The notes beneath the pieces were generated by a model. That model made no database searches and was not told the DNA's origin. It was given only the letters and a program-made list of their open reading frames with translations. Made by a program: the position numbers and the translations under genes. From Enterococcus hermanniensis (GTDB lineage Bacteria; Bacillota; Bacilli; Lactobacillales; Enterococcaceae), in contig NZ_JXKQ01000005.1 of assembly GCF_001885945.1 (NCBI RefSeq), forward strand, positions 62,001 to 126,000: DNA of 64,000 bases. The letters run 5' to 3'. Below, one piece after another: positions 17,095 to 26,622 of this stretch. The first letter of the stretch is position 1. The number at the start of each line of letters is the position of its first letter.

Positions 17095-17704
17095 ATTTGC
17101 CTACTTCAAATTTTTCTCCAGTTTTCGCATCTGCTGCTAAAACTAAGATTCCTTTTTTCTCAGGCGCATTCGGTAAATGTAATTCTTTTGCAGAACAGAT
17201 CATTCCAAAACTATCCACACCACGAAGATTTCCCGGCCAGATCATTTGACCATCCGGCATCATCGCACCTGGTTTTGCTACAACCACTTTCTGACCTGCT
17301 TCGATATTTGCAGCGCCACAAACGATTTGCAGCGTATTGCCACCATCTACTTCGGTTTCAGTAATATGTAAATGATCTGAATCCGGATGTTCCACACATG
17401 TTTTTACATGACCAACAACAAATTTAGGAGAAAGATCTGCAACTAAACGTTCTTCATACCCTGCTGTTTTTAGTTGTTCATTTAATATGTCGATATCGTT
17501 CTCTCTAAGTTCTACTTGACCATTTCCTTGAATCGTTACGTAATCAGAAACATTAAAAAAGTTCCAAGCAACCGTTTCGCCATCAATTGTTTGGATACGA
17601 GCTACCGCACCTTTTCGTTCTGTTTTATTTTCTTTATTTTCATCGTTTTTGACGATCACCATCAAAGTATCGCCGACATTTTGTTTATTGTATGCAAAAA
17701 TCAC
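17093..17704 (-). CDS. ytpR: YtpR-family tRNA-binding domain protein
   Basis: 203 residues from a GTG at 17704 that has GGAGG seven bases upstream; frames open further left lack this signal. It begins (M)IFAYNKQNVGDTLMV like Bacillus YtpR. The C-terminal half, from about FVVGHVKTCVEHPDSDHLHI, is an EMAP/Arc1p-type tRNA-binding domain as found at the N-terminus of the phenylalanyl-tRNA synthetase beta chain. The precise role is unknown. In Bacillus it is next to ytpP, and here a ytpP-like thioredoxin gene lies just upstream in the same direction beyond the stress-protein gene. Confidence 0.9.
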   Translation of the reverse strand: MIFAYNKQNVGDTLMVIVKNDENKENKTERKGAVARIQTIDGETVAWNFFNVSDYVTIQGNGQVELRENDIDILNEQLKTAGYEERLVADLSPKFVVGHVKTCVEHPDSDHLHITETEVDGGNTLQIVCGAANIEAGQKVVVAKPGAMMPDGQMIWPGNLRGVDSFGMICSAKELHLPNAPEKKGILVLAADAKTGEKFEVGK

Positions 17705-17843
17705 GTCTTTACCTCCATCTATAATCCTCTCGTATCTTAACAAATACTACGGGTCATTTGCATGAGATTTTTTTCATTTCCAATAAAAAAAACGGATAGT
17801 TTCATTAAAAATTTATCCATTGATTAGTTATTTTTTCCCAAAT

Positions 17844-17868
17844 AAAAAGCTGGACAAGCCAGCTTTTT
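17844..17868 (-). terminator. Intrinsic terminator after universal stress protein gene
   Basis: AAAAAGCTGG and CCAGCTTTTT around a 5-base loop; its right arm touches the stop codon of the reverse gene. Confidence 0.85.
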
Positions 17869-18322
17869 ATTCCGCGCTCGGATGAACTACTAACACATCA
17901 CAGGTGGCTTCTTTGATCACATAACTAGCTACACTACCGGTCATGAATCGTTCAGCCGCATTTAGTCCTGATTGACCGACCATCACCAAATCAACATTAT
18001 ATTTTTCTGGTAACGTCTTAGCCATCGCTTCTTTTGCTGAACCATAAGCAATGACCCCTTCGATTTTTTCATATCCGGATTCTTTACCAATTTGTTTACA
18101 ATCCGCAATCAATTCTTTGGCATCTTCTGTTAATTGATCCATAATATTTTCATTCAATGGCGAATAACTCATGAACGTGTAAAATTGATGATCGATCACA
18201 TTAGCCACATAAACGGTCCCATCATTTCTTTTAGCTACCGCCAAGGCTTTTTTGAATGCTTCAATTGCTTGGTCACTACCATCGATACCAACTAAAATAT
18301 TTTTATATGATTGTGTAAACAT
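17867..18322 (-). CDS. Universal stress protein (UspA family)
   Basis: 151 residues with the UspA fold: opening KNILVGIDGSDQAIEAFKKAL, and the ATP-binding pattern GQSGLNAAERFMTGSVASYVI near 117-137 (G-x2-G-x9-G-S/T type), then CDVLVVHP at the end. Members bind ATP or AMP, dimerise and help stress survival by unclear means. Ten bases separate it from the upstream thioredoxin-like gene, so the two are probably co-transcribed, and a terminator follows directly. Confidence 0.92.
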   Translation of the reverse strand: MFTQSYKNILVGIDGSDQAIEAFKKALAVAKRNDGTVYVANVIDHQFYTFMSYSPLNENIMDQLTEDAKELIADCKQIGKESGYEKIEGVIAYGSAKEAMAKTLPEKYNVDLVMVGQSGLNAAERFMTGSVASYVIKEATCDVLVVHPSAE

Positions 18323-18331
18323 AAGAATTGC

Positions 18332-18649
18332 CTACCCTTCTACTCGTTGTAAGAAGCCTGCGATTTCATCTTTCGTTTTACGATTTTTATTGACCAAACG
18401 CCCTAATTCTTTTCCATCGTCTACAACGACAAAACTAGGGATCCCAAAAATACTCCACTCTGCTGCTACATCTATATACTCATCACGATCTACTTGGATA
18501 AATTGAAATTGTGGAAATTCTTCTTCAATCGCAGGCATTTGTGGTTTAATAAAGTTACAATCTCCGCACCAGTCTGCGGTGAAAAAGAACACATTTTTTC
18601 CGACTTGTGCATATTTCGCTAACTCTTCAATATTTTTTGGGATAATCAT
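18332..18649 (-). CDS. Thioredoxin-like protein (YtpP type)
   Basis: 105 residues with a thioredoxin fold and the active site WCGDC (W27, C28, C31), which replaces the standard WCGPC. The cis-proline region reads IFGIPSFVVV. The Asp between the cysteines changes redox potential and is seen in YtpP-type and other thioredoxin-like proteins. It likely reduces cytoplasmic disulfides or exchanges electrons with a specific partner. It heads a probable two-gene unit with the stress protein, in a YtpP/YtpR neighbourhood like that of Bacillus. Confidence 0.85.
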   Translation of the reverse strand: MIIPKNIEELAKYAQVGKNVFFFTADWCGDCNFIKPQMPAIEEEFPQFQFIQVDRDEYIDVAAEWSIFGIPSFVVVDDGKELGRLVNKNRKTKDEIAGFLQRVEG

Positions 18650-18792
18650 TTCTTCACGACCTTTTCTTTTACTAATTTAATTATACACGTTTCTCAGTTT
18701 TTGAGAAAGGAGCGACTCTCGTTGTCTAACAGCCTAATTGTTCTTATTCTATGTTAAAATAAAGCGAACATATCCAAGAGGGGGATCGCATT

Positions 18793-19128
18793 ATGGAGAA
18801 AGCAAAAAAATTTATGCAAGGTCTGATGTTTGGTTCGGCACTCGGTTTAGCCGGTGGGATCGTTGCACATCATTATTATCGTAAACAGCAAAACAGCTCT
18901 CCTGATAAAATTTTAGATCAAATCAAAGCGGAATTTTTGAAAGAAGGACCCATCGAAGGTTCTTGGATTTCTTTTGATACAGAACATTTACAAAAATTTG
19001 CAATTTCAATGGAAGTTCTTTCTGGTGGGATTACTCGCACAGAAGATGAGCAGCTCGTTGCTTATGAATTTAAAGCCGATGCTAAAACCGGTGCAGTTTT
19101 AAGTATTGAACGTATCATTAATGAATAA
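18793..19128 (+). CDS. Small membrane-anchored protein, PepSY-like C-terminus
   Basis: 111 residues. A hydrophobic glycine-rich N-terminal segment (about 9-26, MQGLMFGSALGLAGGIVA) suggests a membrane anchor. The C-terminal ~70 residues end with VAYEFKADAKTGAVLSI, which resembles the PepSY pattern. The family assignment is tentative. A GAGGGGG site precedes the ATG. It is a single gene with its own hairpin terminator, converging on pepV. Confidence 0.65.
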   Translation: MEKAKKFMQGLMFGSALGLAGGIVAHHYYRKQQNSSPDKILDQIKAEFLKEGPIEGSWISFDTEHLQKFAISMEVLSGGITRTEDEQLVAYEFKADAKTGAVLSIERIINE

Positions 19129-19138
19129 TGAGAGATTC

Positions 19139-19174
19139 AAAAAGTTGCAAACGTTCTATTTTTGTAACTTTTTT
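19139..19174 (+). terminator. Intrinsic terminator
   Basis: AAAAAGTTGCAAA pairs with TTTGTAACTTTTT (one wobble) and a T-run follows. Confidence 0.75.
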
Positions 19175-19255
19175 ATTTTATCTATTACTACGTTATTGAT
19201 AATCATGCTTTATAATTACAAAAATAACATCTTTTAAGATTATAATGGTCAACAA

Positions 19256-19286
19256 AAAAACGGGCACGCTACGCGTACCCGTTTTT
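19256..19286 (-). terminator. Intrinsic terminator after pepV
   Basis: AAAAACGGG and CCCGTTTTT with an inner ACGC/GCGT pair; A/T runs on both sides. Confidence 0.8.
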
Positions 19287-19298
19287 CATCTATTTGCT

Positions 19299-20711
19299 CT
19301 ATTTTACTAAACGATAGATAGCATCTGCATAGATCACTGCAGAGTTTAAAATATCTTCCACAGACATATATTCGTTTGCTTGGTGCATTGTATCTTCAAA
19401 TCCTGGGAATTGAGCACCGTAGGCAACACCGCGTTCTAGTAAACGACCAAATGTTCCGCCACCGATAACCATTTCTTCACCTTTGATCCCAGTATGATCT
19501 TCAAAAGTATCCAACAAAGTAGCCACTAATGGATCATCAGCTGGTACGTAGTGAGGCAACATGTGGTGTCCCCCCATCGTTACGTTTACATCTGAACCAA
19601 ATAATTCTGTTAATTTTGCTTGGACTTCTTCAGCCGTTGTACCTTTAGGGTAACGGAAGTTCAACGTGATATGATTGTCGTTATCTTGACCATCTTTAAA
19701 AGTAAAGATACCGGCATTCATTGTCAATTCGCCCATCTTTTCATTGTTGAAGTCTACGCCAAGTTTTTTCCCATAAACATCTTCATGAATGTATTTTGCA
19801 CTATTTTCGATAAATGCTTTCGCACCTTTTTCGAAATCATAGTTATCTAGGAAAACAGCTAAGAATGTTCCCGCGTTAGTCCCTAGTTGTGGGCTTGCCC
19901 CATGAGCGGCTTTTCCATCTAAGTTAAATTTAACGGTCGTTCCAGCTACTTCAGCAGTCCCTTTAACCGGATTTTTTTCAACAAAATCAGCAAAATCTTT
20001 TGCTAATTGTTCTGCCGCAGCTGAATCAGCAACTTTTACTTCAGCAACAGCATTACCTGGAACCATGTTTTCACGCAAGCCAGCTTCAAAGTTTACTAAC
20101 ACATAAGATGTTCCATTTGTGCCATCAAAATGAGGGATCATTGTAACGTTCCCTTTTTCACCATTGATGATTGGGAAATACGCATCTGGAGAGAAACCAA
20201 AATCAGGTTTTTCTTCATGTTCAAAGTAATAGTCCATATCTCCCCAGCCGCTTTCTTCGTCGGTACCGAAGACAAAACGGATTTTTTTAGAGATTGGCAA
20301 CCCTAATTCTTTAATGATTTTAACTGCGTAGTAAGCGGCAACTGACGGGCCTTTGTCATCACTTGAACCACGTGCATATAATTTTCCATCGCGGATTTCT
20401 GGTTCATAAGGATCTGAATCCCAACCATCACCTGCAGGGACTACATCTAAGTGACCGAAAATACCTAAAGTTTCATCGCCATCACCATAGTCAAAATGTC
20501 CAGCATAGTTATCAACATTTTTAGTTGTGAAGCCATCACGTTCAGCGATCTCTAACATTTTTTCTAATGCTTCGACCGGTCCTGGTCCGAATGGAGCTTC
20601 TTTTGTTGCTTTGTCGTCTTCACGTTCACTCTTGATGCGTAATAAAGTGAATAAATCTGCTAACAGATCTTCTTTGCGTGCTTCGACTTCTTTTTTAAAA
20701 TCGATTGTCAT
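19299..20711 (-). CDS. pepV: Dipeptidase PepV
   Basis: 470 residues, the length of lactic-acid-bacterial PepV, an M20-family zinc dipeptidase of broad specificity that ends the breakdown of imported peptides. Metal and catalytic residues are visible: H87 and D89 in GHLDVVPAGDGW, D119 in ARGSSDDKGP, the E152/E153 pair in GTDEESGWGD, and the C-terminal MHQANEYM. It is cytoplasmic. GGAGGAA lies upstream of the ATG. It is monocistronic with a terminator at 19256-19286. Confidence 0.95.
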   Translation of the reverse strand: MTIDFKKEVEARKEDLLADLFTLLRIKSEREDDKATKEAPFGPGPVEALEKMLEIAERDGFTTKNVDNYAGHFDYGDGDETLGIFGHLDVVPAGDGWDSDPYEPEIRDGKLYARGSSDDKGPSVAAYYAVKIIKELGLPISKKIRFVFGTDEESGWGDMDYYFEHEEKPDFGFSPDAYFPIINGEKGNVTMIPHFDGTNGTSYVLVNFEAGLRENMVPGNAVAEVKVADSAAAEQLAKDFADFVEKNPVKGTAEVAGTTVKFNLDGKAAHGASPQLGTNAGTFLAVFLDNYDFEKGAKAFIENSAKYIHEDVYGKKLGVDFNNEKMGELTMNAGIFTFKDGQDNDNHITLNFRYPKGTTAEEVQAKLTELFGSDVNVTMGGHHMLPHYVPADDPLVATLLDTFEDHTGIKGEEMVIGGGTFGRLLERGVAYGAQFPGFEDTMHQANEYMSVEDILNSAVIYADAIYRLVK

Positions 20712-20893
20712 TGAAAGATTCCTCCTTTAATTTAACCCACTATAATGATAGCATTCTCCGGACCAGAATAAAAATGAAAACTCTTTAAGAAACCCGACGA
20801 CAGACTCTTTTTTTTATCTTATAATAAAAACAAATAACCGGATTTCGCCGATTATTTTCATAACATTCTCACTTAACGAAAGTAGGTGTTTAA

Positions 20894-21730
20894 ATGGTTC
20901 AAATGAACGCAGAAATTTTAGCTAAAGTGATCACGAAACGCCCTGAAATTTCTCATAAAGGGACCTTTGGTAGAGCCGTTTTGATTGGTGGAAATCAACA
21001 ATACGGTGGTGCGATCATCATGAGTGCCGAGGCCTGTATCAAGTGTGGCGCTGGACTTACAACAGTCATTACAGCTGAGAAAAACCATACCGCTCTTCAT
21101 ACTCGTTTACCGGAAGCCATGGTTTTGGCTTTTTCGGAAAAAGCGGCCATTCAAAAAGTACTTGATTCGGCTACTGTTATTTTGATTGGACCAGGCTTAG
21201 GTTTAGATGCTCCCGCCTTAAAGCTGCTTAAAAATATCCTAGCTGTCCAAAAAGAAAAACAATGGCTAGTCATTGATGGCTCTGCTATCACGCTCTTTAG
21301 TGAAAATTCGCTGACTCTTCCTCATCCAAAGCAAACAGTTTTCACGCCACATGAAGCCGAATGGTCACGTTTGAGTGGTTTGGCATTAGATGAACAAACT
21401 ACAGAAAATAATTGTGCTAAACAAGCTTTATTAGGGGCAAAAATTGTATTGAAGAGCCACCGAACAACCATATATGATAATTCAATTGCCTATTATCATA
21501 ATCCATTAGGAAATCCTGGTATGGCTACTGGAGGGATGGGGGATACCTTAGCTGGAATAATCACTGGTTTTTTAGCTCAGTTTGATAAAACGATCGATAC
21601 AATTGGCGCTGCTGTTTACTTGCACAGTCTGATTGGTGATGAATTATACCAAAAAAATTATATTGTATTACCTACTTCCATTAGTGCCGCTTTGCCTACT
21701 TATATGAAACGATCGATTGAAAGGAATTAA
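20894..21730 (+). CDS. nnrD: ADP-dependent NAD(P)HX dehydratase
   Basis: 278 residues of the YjeF C-terminal/carbohydrate-kinase fold. NnrD repairs hydrated NADH and NADPH, dehydrating the S form with ADP. Signatures: HKGTFGRAVLIGGNQQYGGA near the N-terminus, VLIGPGLG around 96-103, and GNPGMATGGMGDTLAGIITG in the nucleotide-binding C-terminal part. The epimerase partner domain is not fused here. A thioesterase gene follows by two bases, so the two are co-transcribed. Confidence 0.93.
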   Translation: MVQMNAEILAKVITKRPEISHKGTFGRAVLIGGNQQYGGAIIMSAEACIKCGAGLTTVITAEKNHTALHTRLPEAMVLAFSEKAAIQKVLDSATVILIGPGLGLDAPALKLLKNILAVQKEKQWLVIDGSAITLFSENSLTLPHPKQTVFTPHEAEWSRLSGLALDEQTTENNCAKQALLGAKIVLKSHRTTIYDNSIAYYHNPLGNPGMATGGMGDTLAGIITGFLAQFDKTIDTIGAAVYLHSLIGDELYQKNYIVLPTSISAALPTYMKRSIERN

Positions 21731-21732
21731 TT

Positions 21733-22167
21733 ATGGAAAAATACCCTGGTTATGTACGTAAACCGTTTTATTATGAAACTGATAAAATGGGCATCATTCA
21801 TCATTCAAATTATATTCGTTGGTTTGAAGAAGCCCGCGTCGATGCATTGAATTTTATGGATTGCCCTTTTGAAAAAATCGAAGCTGAAGGAATCATGATT
21901 CCGGTCTTAGGAGTCAGCTGTGAATACAAAGAAATGGTTCGTTTTGGTGATGAGGTAGTGATCAAACCTTTTGTAACAAAATACACTGGTACACGTTTAG
22001 ATTTTGAATACCGCATCTACCAAGGGGAAAAATTGGTTACGACTGGGACTAGTCAGCATTGCTTCATGTCTTATGAAAACAATCGACTGATCCAACTTAA
22101 AAAGACACACCCAATAATCCATGAATTATTTTTAGATTACTATGAAACAACGAAAGAAAGTTATTAA
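21733..22167 (+). CDS. YbgC/FadM-type acyl-CoA thioesterase
   Basis: 144 residues with a hot-dog fold. The 4-hydroxybenzoyl-CoA-thioesterase pattern is clear: YYETDKMGIIHHSNYIRWFE (residues 13-32) with the catalytic Asp D17. It would hydrolyse an acyl-CoA or acyl-carrier thioester; chain length is not predictable. The start is two bases after the stop of the NAD(P)HX dehydratase gene and both share the terminator that follows. Confidence 0.9.
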   Translation: MEKYPGYVRKPFYYETDKMGIIHHSNYIRWFEEARVDALNFMDCPFEKIEAEGIMIPVLGVSCEYKEMVRFGDEVVIKPFVTKYTGTRLDFEYRIYQGEKLVTTGTSQHCFMSYENNRLIQLKKTHPIIHELFLDYYETTKESY

Positions 22168-22203
22168 AAAAAGCTCACCTCAAAGTTTTGAGGTGAGCTT
22201 TTT
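22168..22203. terminator. Bidirectional intrinsic terminator
   Basis: AAAAAGCTCACCTCAAA and its complement, with T-run, between the thioesterase and the converging permease gene. Confidence 0.9.
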
Positions 22204-22216
22204 GATTTGATTCTAA

Positions 22217-23566
22217 TTATTTATACTTTTTCTTTAGGTATAGATAGAATGGAATACCTAATGCTGTAATTATGATACCGATCATCGCTAATTGGAATTG
22301 GTTGATTAATGTCATAACTAAGATGAATAACCCACCTACGATTGCAATAATTGGAATGATTGGATAAAGTGGCACTTTATAAGGACGAACCATATCTGGT
22401 TCAGATTTTCTTAATTTGATAACGGCGATAAATACTAATGTGTAGAAGATCCAGATAACGAAAACTAACATATCTGTTAACATATCGAATCCGCCGATCA
22501 TCATCATGCCTACAGCAATTACTAACTCTAAGATACCTGCAATATAAGGTACTTTATTTTTGTTTAATTTCACTAATTTATCAGAGAATGGTAATTGTTT
22601 TTCAAGACCCATTGTATAAGGCAGACGCATACCGGTCATTGTATAACCATTGATGGTTCCATATACGGAAATCAAGATACCGATCGTTACTAATTTACCG
22701 CCCATGCCGCCAAAGATTTTTCCAGCAACATCCATTGCTGCATTTTCATTACCAGCTAATTGAGAAATATCTAGTGTGCGTAAGAATGCGAATTGAACTA
22801 ATAAATAAACAACCATGATACCTAAAATACCACCAGCGATTGCACGAGGTAAGTCGCGGGCTGGGTTTTTCAATTCACCAGCGATATTTCCAACATGGAT
22901 CCAGCCATCGTAAGCAAACATTGTTGCTAATAGACCGGCACCTAATGCTGGAGCAAAACCACCAACATGTGCTCCTGCTTCAACTGGGAATAAACTTACT
23001 GACACATCACCTTGACGTAATAAACCAAAGATAACAATTAATGCTAACGGAACTAATTTACATACTAAAGTGATTGATTGGAACATCCCACTGGCTTTTG
23101 AGCCTAGGAAGTTGATCAACATGATCGTTGTCGCTGCAATGATCGCGATTGGAATAATCGCTGCATTGCTCAAACCGAATAAGTTCTTGAATTGTATTCC
23201 AAAAATGATTGCTAAAGCGGCAACATTTGCTGGGAAGTAAATAACTACTTGTGCCCACCCTAGTAAGAAACTCCAAAATTCTCCATAAGCACGTTCGATA
23301 TAACGTAACATTCCACCTGTTTCTGGAATTGCTGCTGCTAATTCGGCACCTGTTAAACCAGCACACACACTGATTAAACCACCTAAGAACCAAGACAGCA
23401 TATGTAGACTTGTTGATCCTGTTACCGCTGCCACACTTGCAGCTTTAAAGAATACACCCGCACCGATTACTGTACCCATTACAGTTGAAAGGGCCGGGAA
23501 GAATGTCATTGTGCGTTTTAATTCACCTTCGTGAGAACTCACAACATTTGGTTCGTTACTTGCCAT
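22217..23566 (-). CDS. APC-superfamily amino-acid permease
   Basis: 449 residues from the ATG at 23566, which has GAGGAGG eight bases upstream; a longer frame adds a basic N-terminus without start signals. Twelve membrane segments are expected. The first segment carries TVMGTVIGAGVFFKA, the conserved glycine-rich motif of APC carriers, followed by GLTGAELAAAIPETGGMLRYIERAYG, typical of L-amino-acid exchangers such as SteT. The substrate is unresolved. A perfect 22-bp inverted repeat sits just upstream of the ribosome site and may control it. Confidence 0.87.
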   Translation of the reverse strand: MASNEPNVVSSHEGELKRTMTFFPALSTVMGTVIGAGVFFKAASVAAVTGSTSLHMLSWFLGGLISVCAGLTGAELAAAIPETGGMLRYIERAYGEFWSFLLGWAQVVIYFPANVAALAIIFGIQFKNLFGLSNAAIIPIAIIAATTIMLINFLGSKASGMFQSITLVCKLVPLALIVIFGLLRQGDVSVSLFPVEAGAHVGGFAPALGAGLLATMFAYDGWIHVGNIAGELKNPARDLPRAIAGGILGIMVVYLLVQFAFLRTLDISQLAGNENAAMDVAGKIFGGMGGKLVTIGILISVYGTINGYTMTGMRLPYTMGLEKQLPFSDKLVKLNKNKVPYIAGILELVIAVGMMMIGGFDMLTDMLVFVIWIFYTLVFIAVIKLRKSEPDMVRPYKVPLYPIIPIIAIVGGLFILVMTLINQFQLAMIGIIITALGIPFYLYLKKKYK

Positions 23567-23586
23567 TTTTTTTCCTCCTCTATGGC

Positions 23587-23608
23587 GAAGTGAATGTTTG
23601 TTCACTTC
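23587..23608. repeat. Inverted repeat upstream of the permease gene
   Basis: GAAGTGAA (23587-23594) and TTCACTTC (23601-23608) are exact complements around TGTTTG. The repeat lies about 20 bases before the start codon on the reverse strand, close to the ribosome site, as an operator or a leader hairpin would. Confidence 0.65.
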
Positions 23609-23733
23609 TTAACTTGAATTCAAAAACAAAAAACATAAGTTACATTATTAAAAAATAAAACGATAAATTGCGATGAACTAAGTATTTGATAACTTATATT
23701 GTTTGTTCGAAAATTATTTTACCATGGGGTTAT

Positions 23734-23770
23734 AAAAAGGGGAACGTTATTTTTTCACATTCCCCTTTTT
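23734..23770 (-). terminator. Intrinsic terminator after the threonine dehydrogenase gene
   Basis: AAAAAGGGGAA and TTCCCCTTTTT with a 15-base loop; T-run on the reverse strand. Confidence 0.8.
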
Positions 23771-23811
23771 CTTATTTTACCCTCATGTTTTATTAAGAAA
23801 CCGCTGTACTT

Positions 23812-24813
23812 TTATGAATTGACTTTATTAAAAGAAACTTTTGTATCAATACCTTCTGCTTTGAATTTAGCAGATAATTTTTCTAGCATTTCGTCCGTCA
23901 TCTTATCTAAGTCAAAATTAGGACTGAAATCCCATTCTTTACGAGCATCACTGTCATCAATTGAGTTTGGCCAAGAATTAGCGATCCCTTGACGAACTGG
24001 ATCAACATCATAATTCATTTCAAAGTCAGGGATACGACGACGAATCGATGCCGCGATTTGTTCTGGATCAAAGGCCATAGCTGTAATATTGAATGAATTG
24101 CGATGTTCTAAACGATCTGCATCTGCATTCATTAATTTTACGATTCCTTCGATTGCGTCATCCATGTACATCATGTCCATATAAGTACCTTTATCGATAA
24201 ATGATGTATAAGACTTGTTTTTCAATGCTTCATAATAAATATCAACAGCGTAGTCTGTCGTTCCGCCACCAGGCGCTACTTTATATGAAATCAATCCTGG
24301 AAAACGAACCGAACGAGTATCAACACCATATTTTGTATGATAGTAGTTTTCTAATAATTCACCTGCAACTTTAGTCACGCCATACATCGTTGTTGGATGC
24401 ATCACTGTATCTTGAGGCGTGTTGTCTGGCTCAGCATCTGGTCCATAAGCAGCGATTGAAGATGGCGCAAAGAATTTAGTTTCTGGTCCAATTTCACGCG
24501 CAACTTCTAATGCATTCATTAATCCAGTCATATTCAAGTTCCATGCAAAGGCTGGACGTTTTTCAGCCGTTGCTGACAGTAGTGCTGCTAAATGGATAAT
24601 TGTATCTACTTCATAGCGCTTAGCCATGTCTAAAAAGTTATCATAATTCGTTACATCTAGTTCTTCAAATTGTCCATCTTCAACAACTGGACTACCTTCA
24701 ACTGTCCGAATATCTGTTGAAATAACATTATCGACACCTAAGTCTCTACGTAATCTCTCTGTTAGTTCTGAACCAATTTGTCCTAAAGCACCTGTAATCA
24801 TAACTTTTTTCAT
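23812..24813 (-). CDS. tdh: NAD-dependent L-threonine 3-dehydrogenase, SDR type
   Basis: 333 residues of the extended short-chain dehydrogenase/epimerase family. The NAD-binding turn is GALGQIG (8-14); the active site has S-S-I-A-A-Y and YGVTKVAGE (Tyr and Lys of YxxxK). The stretch GLISYKVAPGGGTTDYAVDIYYEAL is characteristic of epimerase-like threonine dehydrogenases. The enzyme oxidises L-threonine to 2-amino-3-oxobutyrate, which is unstable. The gene 39 bases upstream encodes glycine C-acetyltransferase, which takes that product, so the two form a threonine-to-glycine plus acetyl-CoA pathway. Confidence 0.92.
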   Translation of the reverse strand: MKKVMITGALGQIGSELTERLRRDLGVDNVISTDIRTVEGSPVVEDGQFEELDVTNYDNFLDMAKRYEVDTIIHLAALLSATAEKRPAFAWNLNMTGLMNALEVAREIGPETKFFAPSSIAAYGPDAEPDNTPQDTVMHPTTMYGVTKVAGELLENYYHTKYGVDTRSVRFPGLISYKVAPGGGTTDYAVDIYYEALKNKSYTSFIDKGTYMDMMYMDDAIEGIVKLMNADADRLEHRNSFNITAMAFDPEQIAASIRRRIPDFEMNYDVDPVRQGIANSWPNSIDDSDARKEWDFSPNFDLDKMTDEMLEKLSAKFKAEGIDTKVSFNKVNS

Positions 24814-24852
24814 CTGTTTATCTTCCTCTCTATTTAGCTTTCATTTAGTGAT

Positions 24853-26046
24853 CTATTTGATGATTCCTAATTCTTTGCCCACTTGTTCATAGACTTTAAT
24901 TGCATCATCCAACATCTCTTTTGTATGACCAGCATTCGGCATATTGCGTACACGGCCAGTTCCTAGTGGTACAGTTGGATAAACGATTGGTTTGGCATAC
25001 ACACCATTTTCCAATAATTTCTTAGAAAATTCTTGTGCTAATTTTTCGTCACCTACAATTACTGGTGTGATTGGTGTTTCTGAATGTCCGATATCGTAGC
25101 CAATACGTTTTAATTCTGATTTAAAGTAATCGGCATTTTCCCAAAGTGTTTCAACATACTCTGGATGTTCTTCGATTAGGTCAATAGCTTTGATACAAGC
25201 ACCTGCTGCTCCTGGTGTTAATGACGTTGAGAACAAGAACGGACGTGCTTGAGATTTTAACCACGTAATCAATTGTTTTGTTCCCGCAACATATCCACCA
25301 ACAACACCGATACCTTTGGATAACGTTCCCATTTGGAAATCGATATGATCTTGCATTTCAAAATGTTTGACTGTTCCATGACCATGTCCCATAACACCCG
25401 TTCCATGAGCATCATCTACATAAGTAATAACATTGTATTTTTCACAAATTTCAACGATTTCAGGGATTTTCGCTACGTCACCATCCATTGAAAAGACACC
25501 ATCTGTGATGTACATTACTTTGTTGTATTCACCACTTTCAGTTGCGGCTTTGGCTTTGGCTTCTAAGTCTTCCATATCTTGGTGATTGACACGAATAATT
25601 TTAGCACCTGATAGACGACAGCCATCAATAATCGATGCATGATTTAATTCATCAGAAAGAATGGCATCACCTTTTTTCATTACTGCTGAAATGGCACCCA
25701 TATTACAGTTAAAACCAGATTGGAAAGCAATCGCTGCTTCCGTTCCTTTAAATTCAGCAATTTTAGCTTCTAATTTTTCATGAATATCTAAAGTTCCATT
25801 GATTGTTCTTACAGCACCTGCACCTGCTCCGTAATGCTGTGTTGCTTCAACATCTGCTTCGATTAATTCAGGGCGTGTCGCAAATCCTAAATAATTATTA
25901 GAAGCCAAGTTGATCATCTTTTGATCATTCACAGTAATGATTGAGCCATTACTTCCTTCTAAAACATCGATAGTGTTGAACAAACCTTTTTCTTTTAGAT
26001 CCGCTAAATTCGTTTCTAAAAATTGATCAAGAACTTTTGAACTCAT
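24853..26046 (-). CDS. kbl: Glycine C-acetyltransferase (2-amino-3-ketobutyrate CoA ligase)
   Basis: 397 residues, the normal Kbl length. This PLP enzyme of the alpha-oxoamine synthase family cleaves 2-amino-3-oxobutyrate with CoA to glycine and acetyl-CoA. Motifs: [15 protein letters not shown] near the N-terminus, [17 protein letters not shown], the D-A-H of YVDDAHGTG, and the PLP-lysine site [14 protein letters not shown]. It is first in the operon with tdh behind it. Two cre-like sites lie in the long AT-rich upstream interval, so glucose repression is likely. Confidence 0.95.
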   Translation of the reverse strand: MSSKVLDQFLETNLADLKEKGLFNTIDVLEGSNGSIITVNDQKMINLASNNYLGFATRPELIEADVEATQHYGAGAGAVRTINGTLDIHEKLEAKIAEFKGTEAAIAFQSGFNCNMGAISAVMKKGDAILSDELNHASIIDGCRLSGAKIIRVNHQDMEDLEAKAKAATESGEYNKVMYITDGVFSMDGDVAKIPEIVEICEKYNVITYVDDAHGTGVMGHGHGTVKHFEMQDHIDFQMGTLSKGIGVVGGYVAGTKQLITWLKSQARPFLFSTSLTPGAAGACIKAIDLIEEHPEYVETLWENADYFKSELKRIGYDIGHSETPITPVIVGDEKLAQEFSKKLLENGVYAKPIVYPTVPLGTGRVRNMPNAGHTKEMLDDAIKVYEQVGKELGIIK

Positions 26047-26113
26047 AGTTATTCTCCTCCGTAGTCATTATTGCGCAGTGACTTGTCTTATTTCTAACCT
26101 ATATAAGCATCTT

Positions 26114-26127
26114 TGTTTGCGCTTTCG
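26114..26127 (-). promoter_or_regulatory. cre-like site near kbl
   Basis: Reverse-strand CGAAAGCGCAAACA matches cre TGWAARCGYTWNCW at 12 of 14 positions, 68 bases before the kbl start. Confidence 0.5.
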
Positions 26128-26359
26128 TACTTTACATACCTAGTGTATAAATTTTTGTTAGCGGTTACAACTTACTTTGAAAACAATTCTTTGAATTATA
26201 ATAAAATTCAGTTGTTTTCTAATTAATTTTATTCAATAATACTTTTTAATGGTCATTTAGTTAAAACTAAAAGTAAAAATATTGATAATTGATGATTTTT
26301 ACCAAAGTTTTGTTTTTCACAATAATTTTATTATTTTTGCTTAATCTTAATCAAATTAA

Positions 26360-26373
26360 TAAAAACGCTTTCA
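26360..26373 (-). promoter_or_regulatory. Second cre-like site upstream of kbl
   Basis: Reverse-strand TGAAAGCGTTTTTA matches the cre consensus at 13 of 14 positions. Confidence 0.5.
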
Positions 26374-26584
26374 AAACAAAGGTATTTCTAATTAACTATT
26401 AATTAGTTTAATCACAAAAGAATTTTTCATTGCTTTTTTTTGCTCAAAATATTTATTCCTTAAATCTTACATTTTCTAATTGAAAATTCATTTTATTTAT
26501 CGATGATTTCATCTATTTTTTTAATCAACTTCATTTCATTATCGCTAGACTGAATAAATAGTAGCATTTATTAGTAAGATGACT

Positions 26585-26622
26585 AAAAAAGCAAAGTTAG
26601 CTAACCCTAACTTTGCTTTTTT
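26585..26622. terminator. Intrinsic terminator after the aldo/keto reductase gene
   Basis: Perfect arms AAAAAAGCAAAGTTAG and complement around a 6-base loop, with T-runs either way. Confidence 0.88.
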
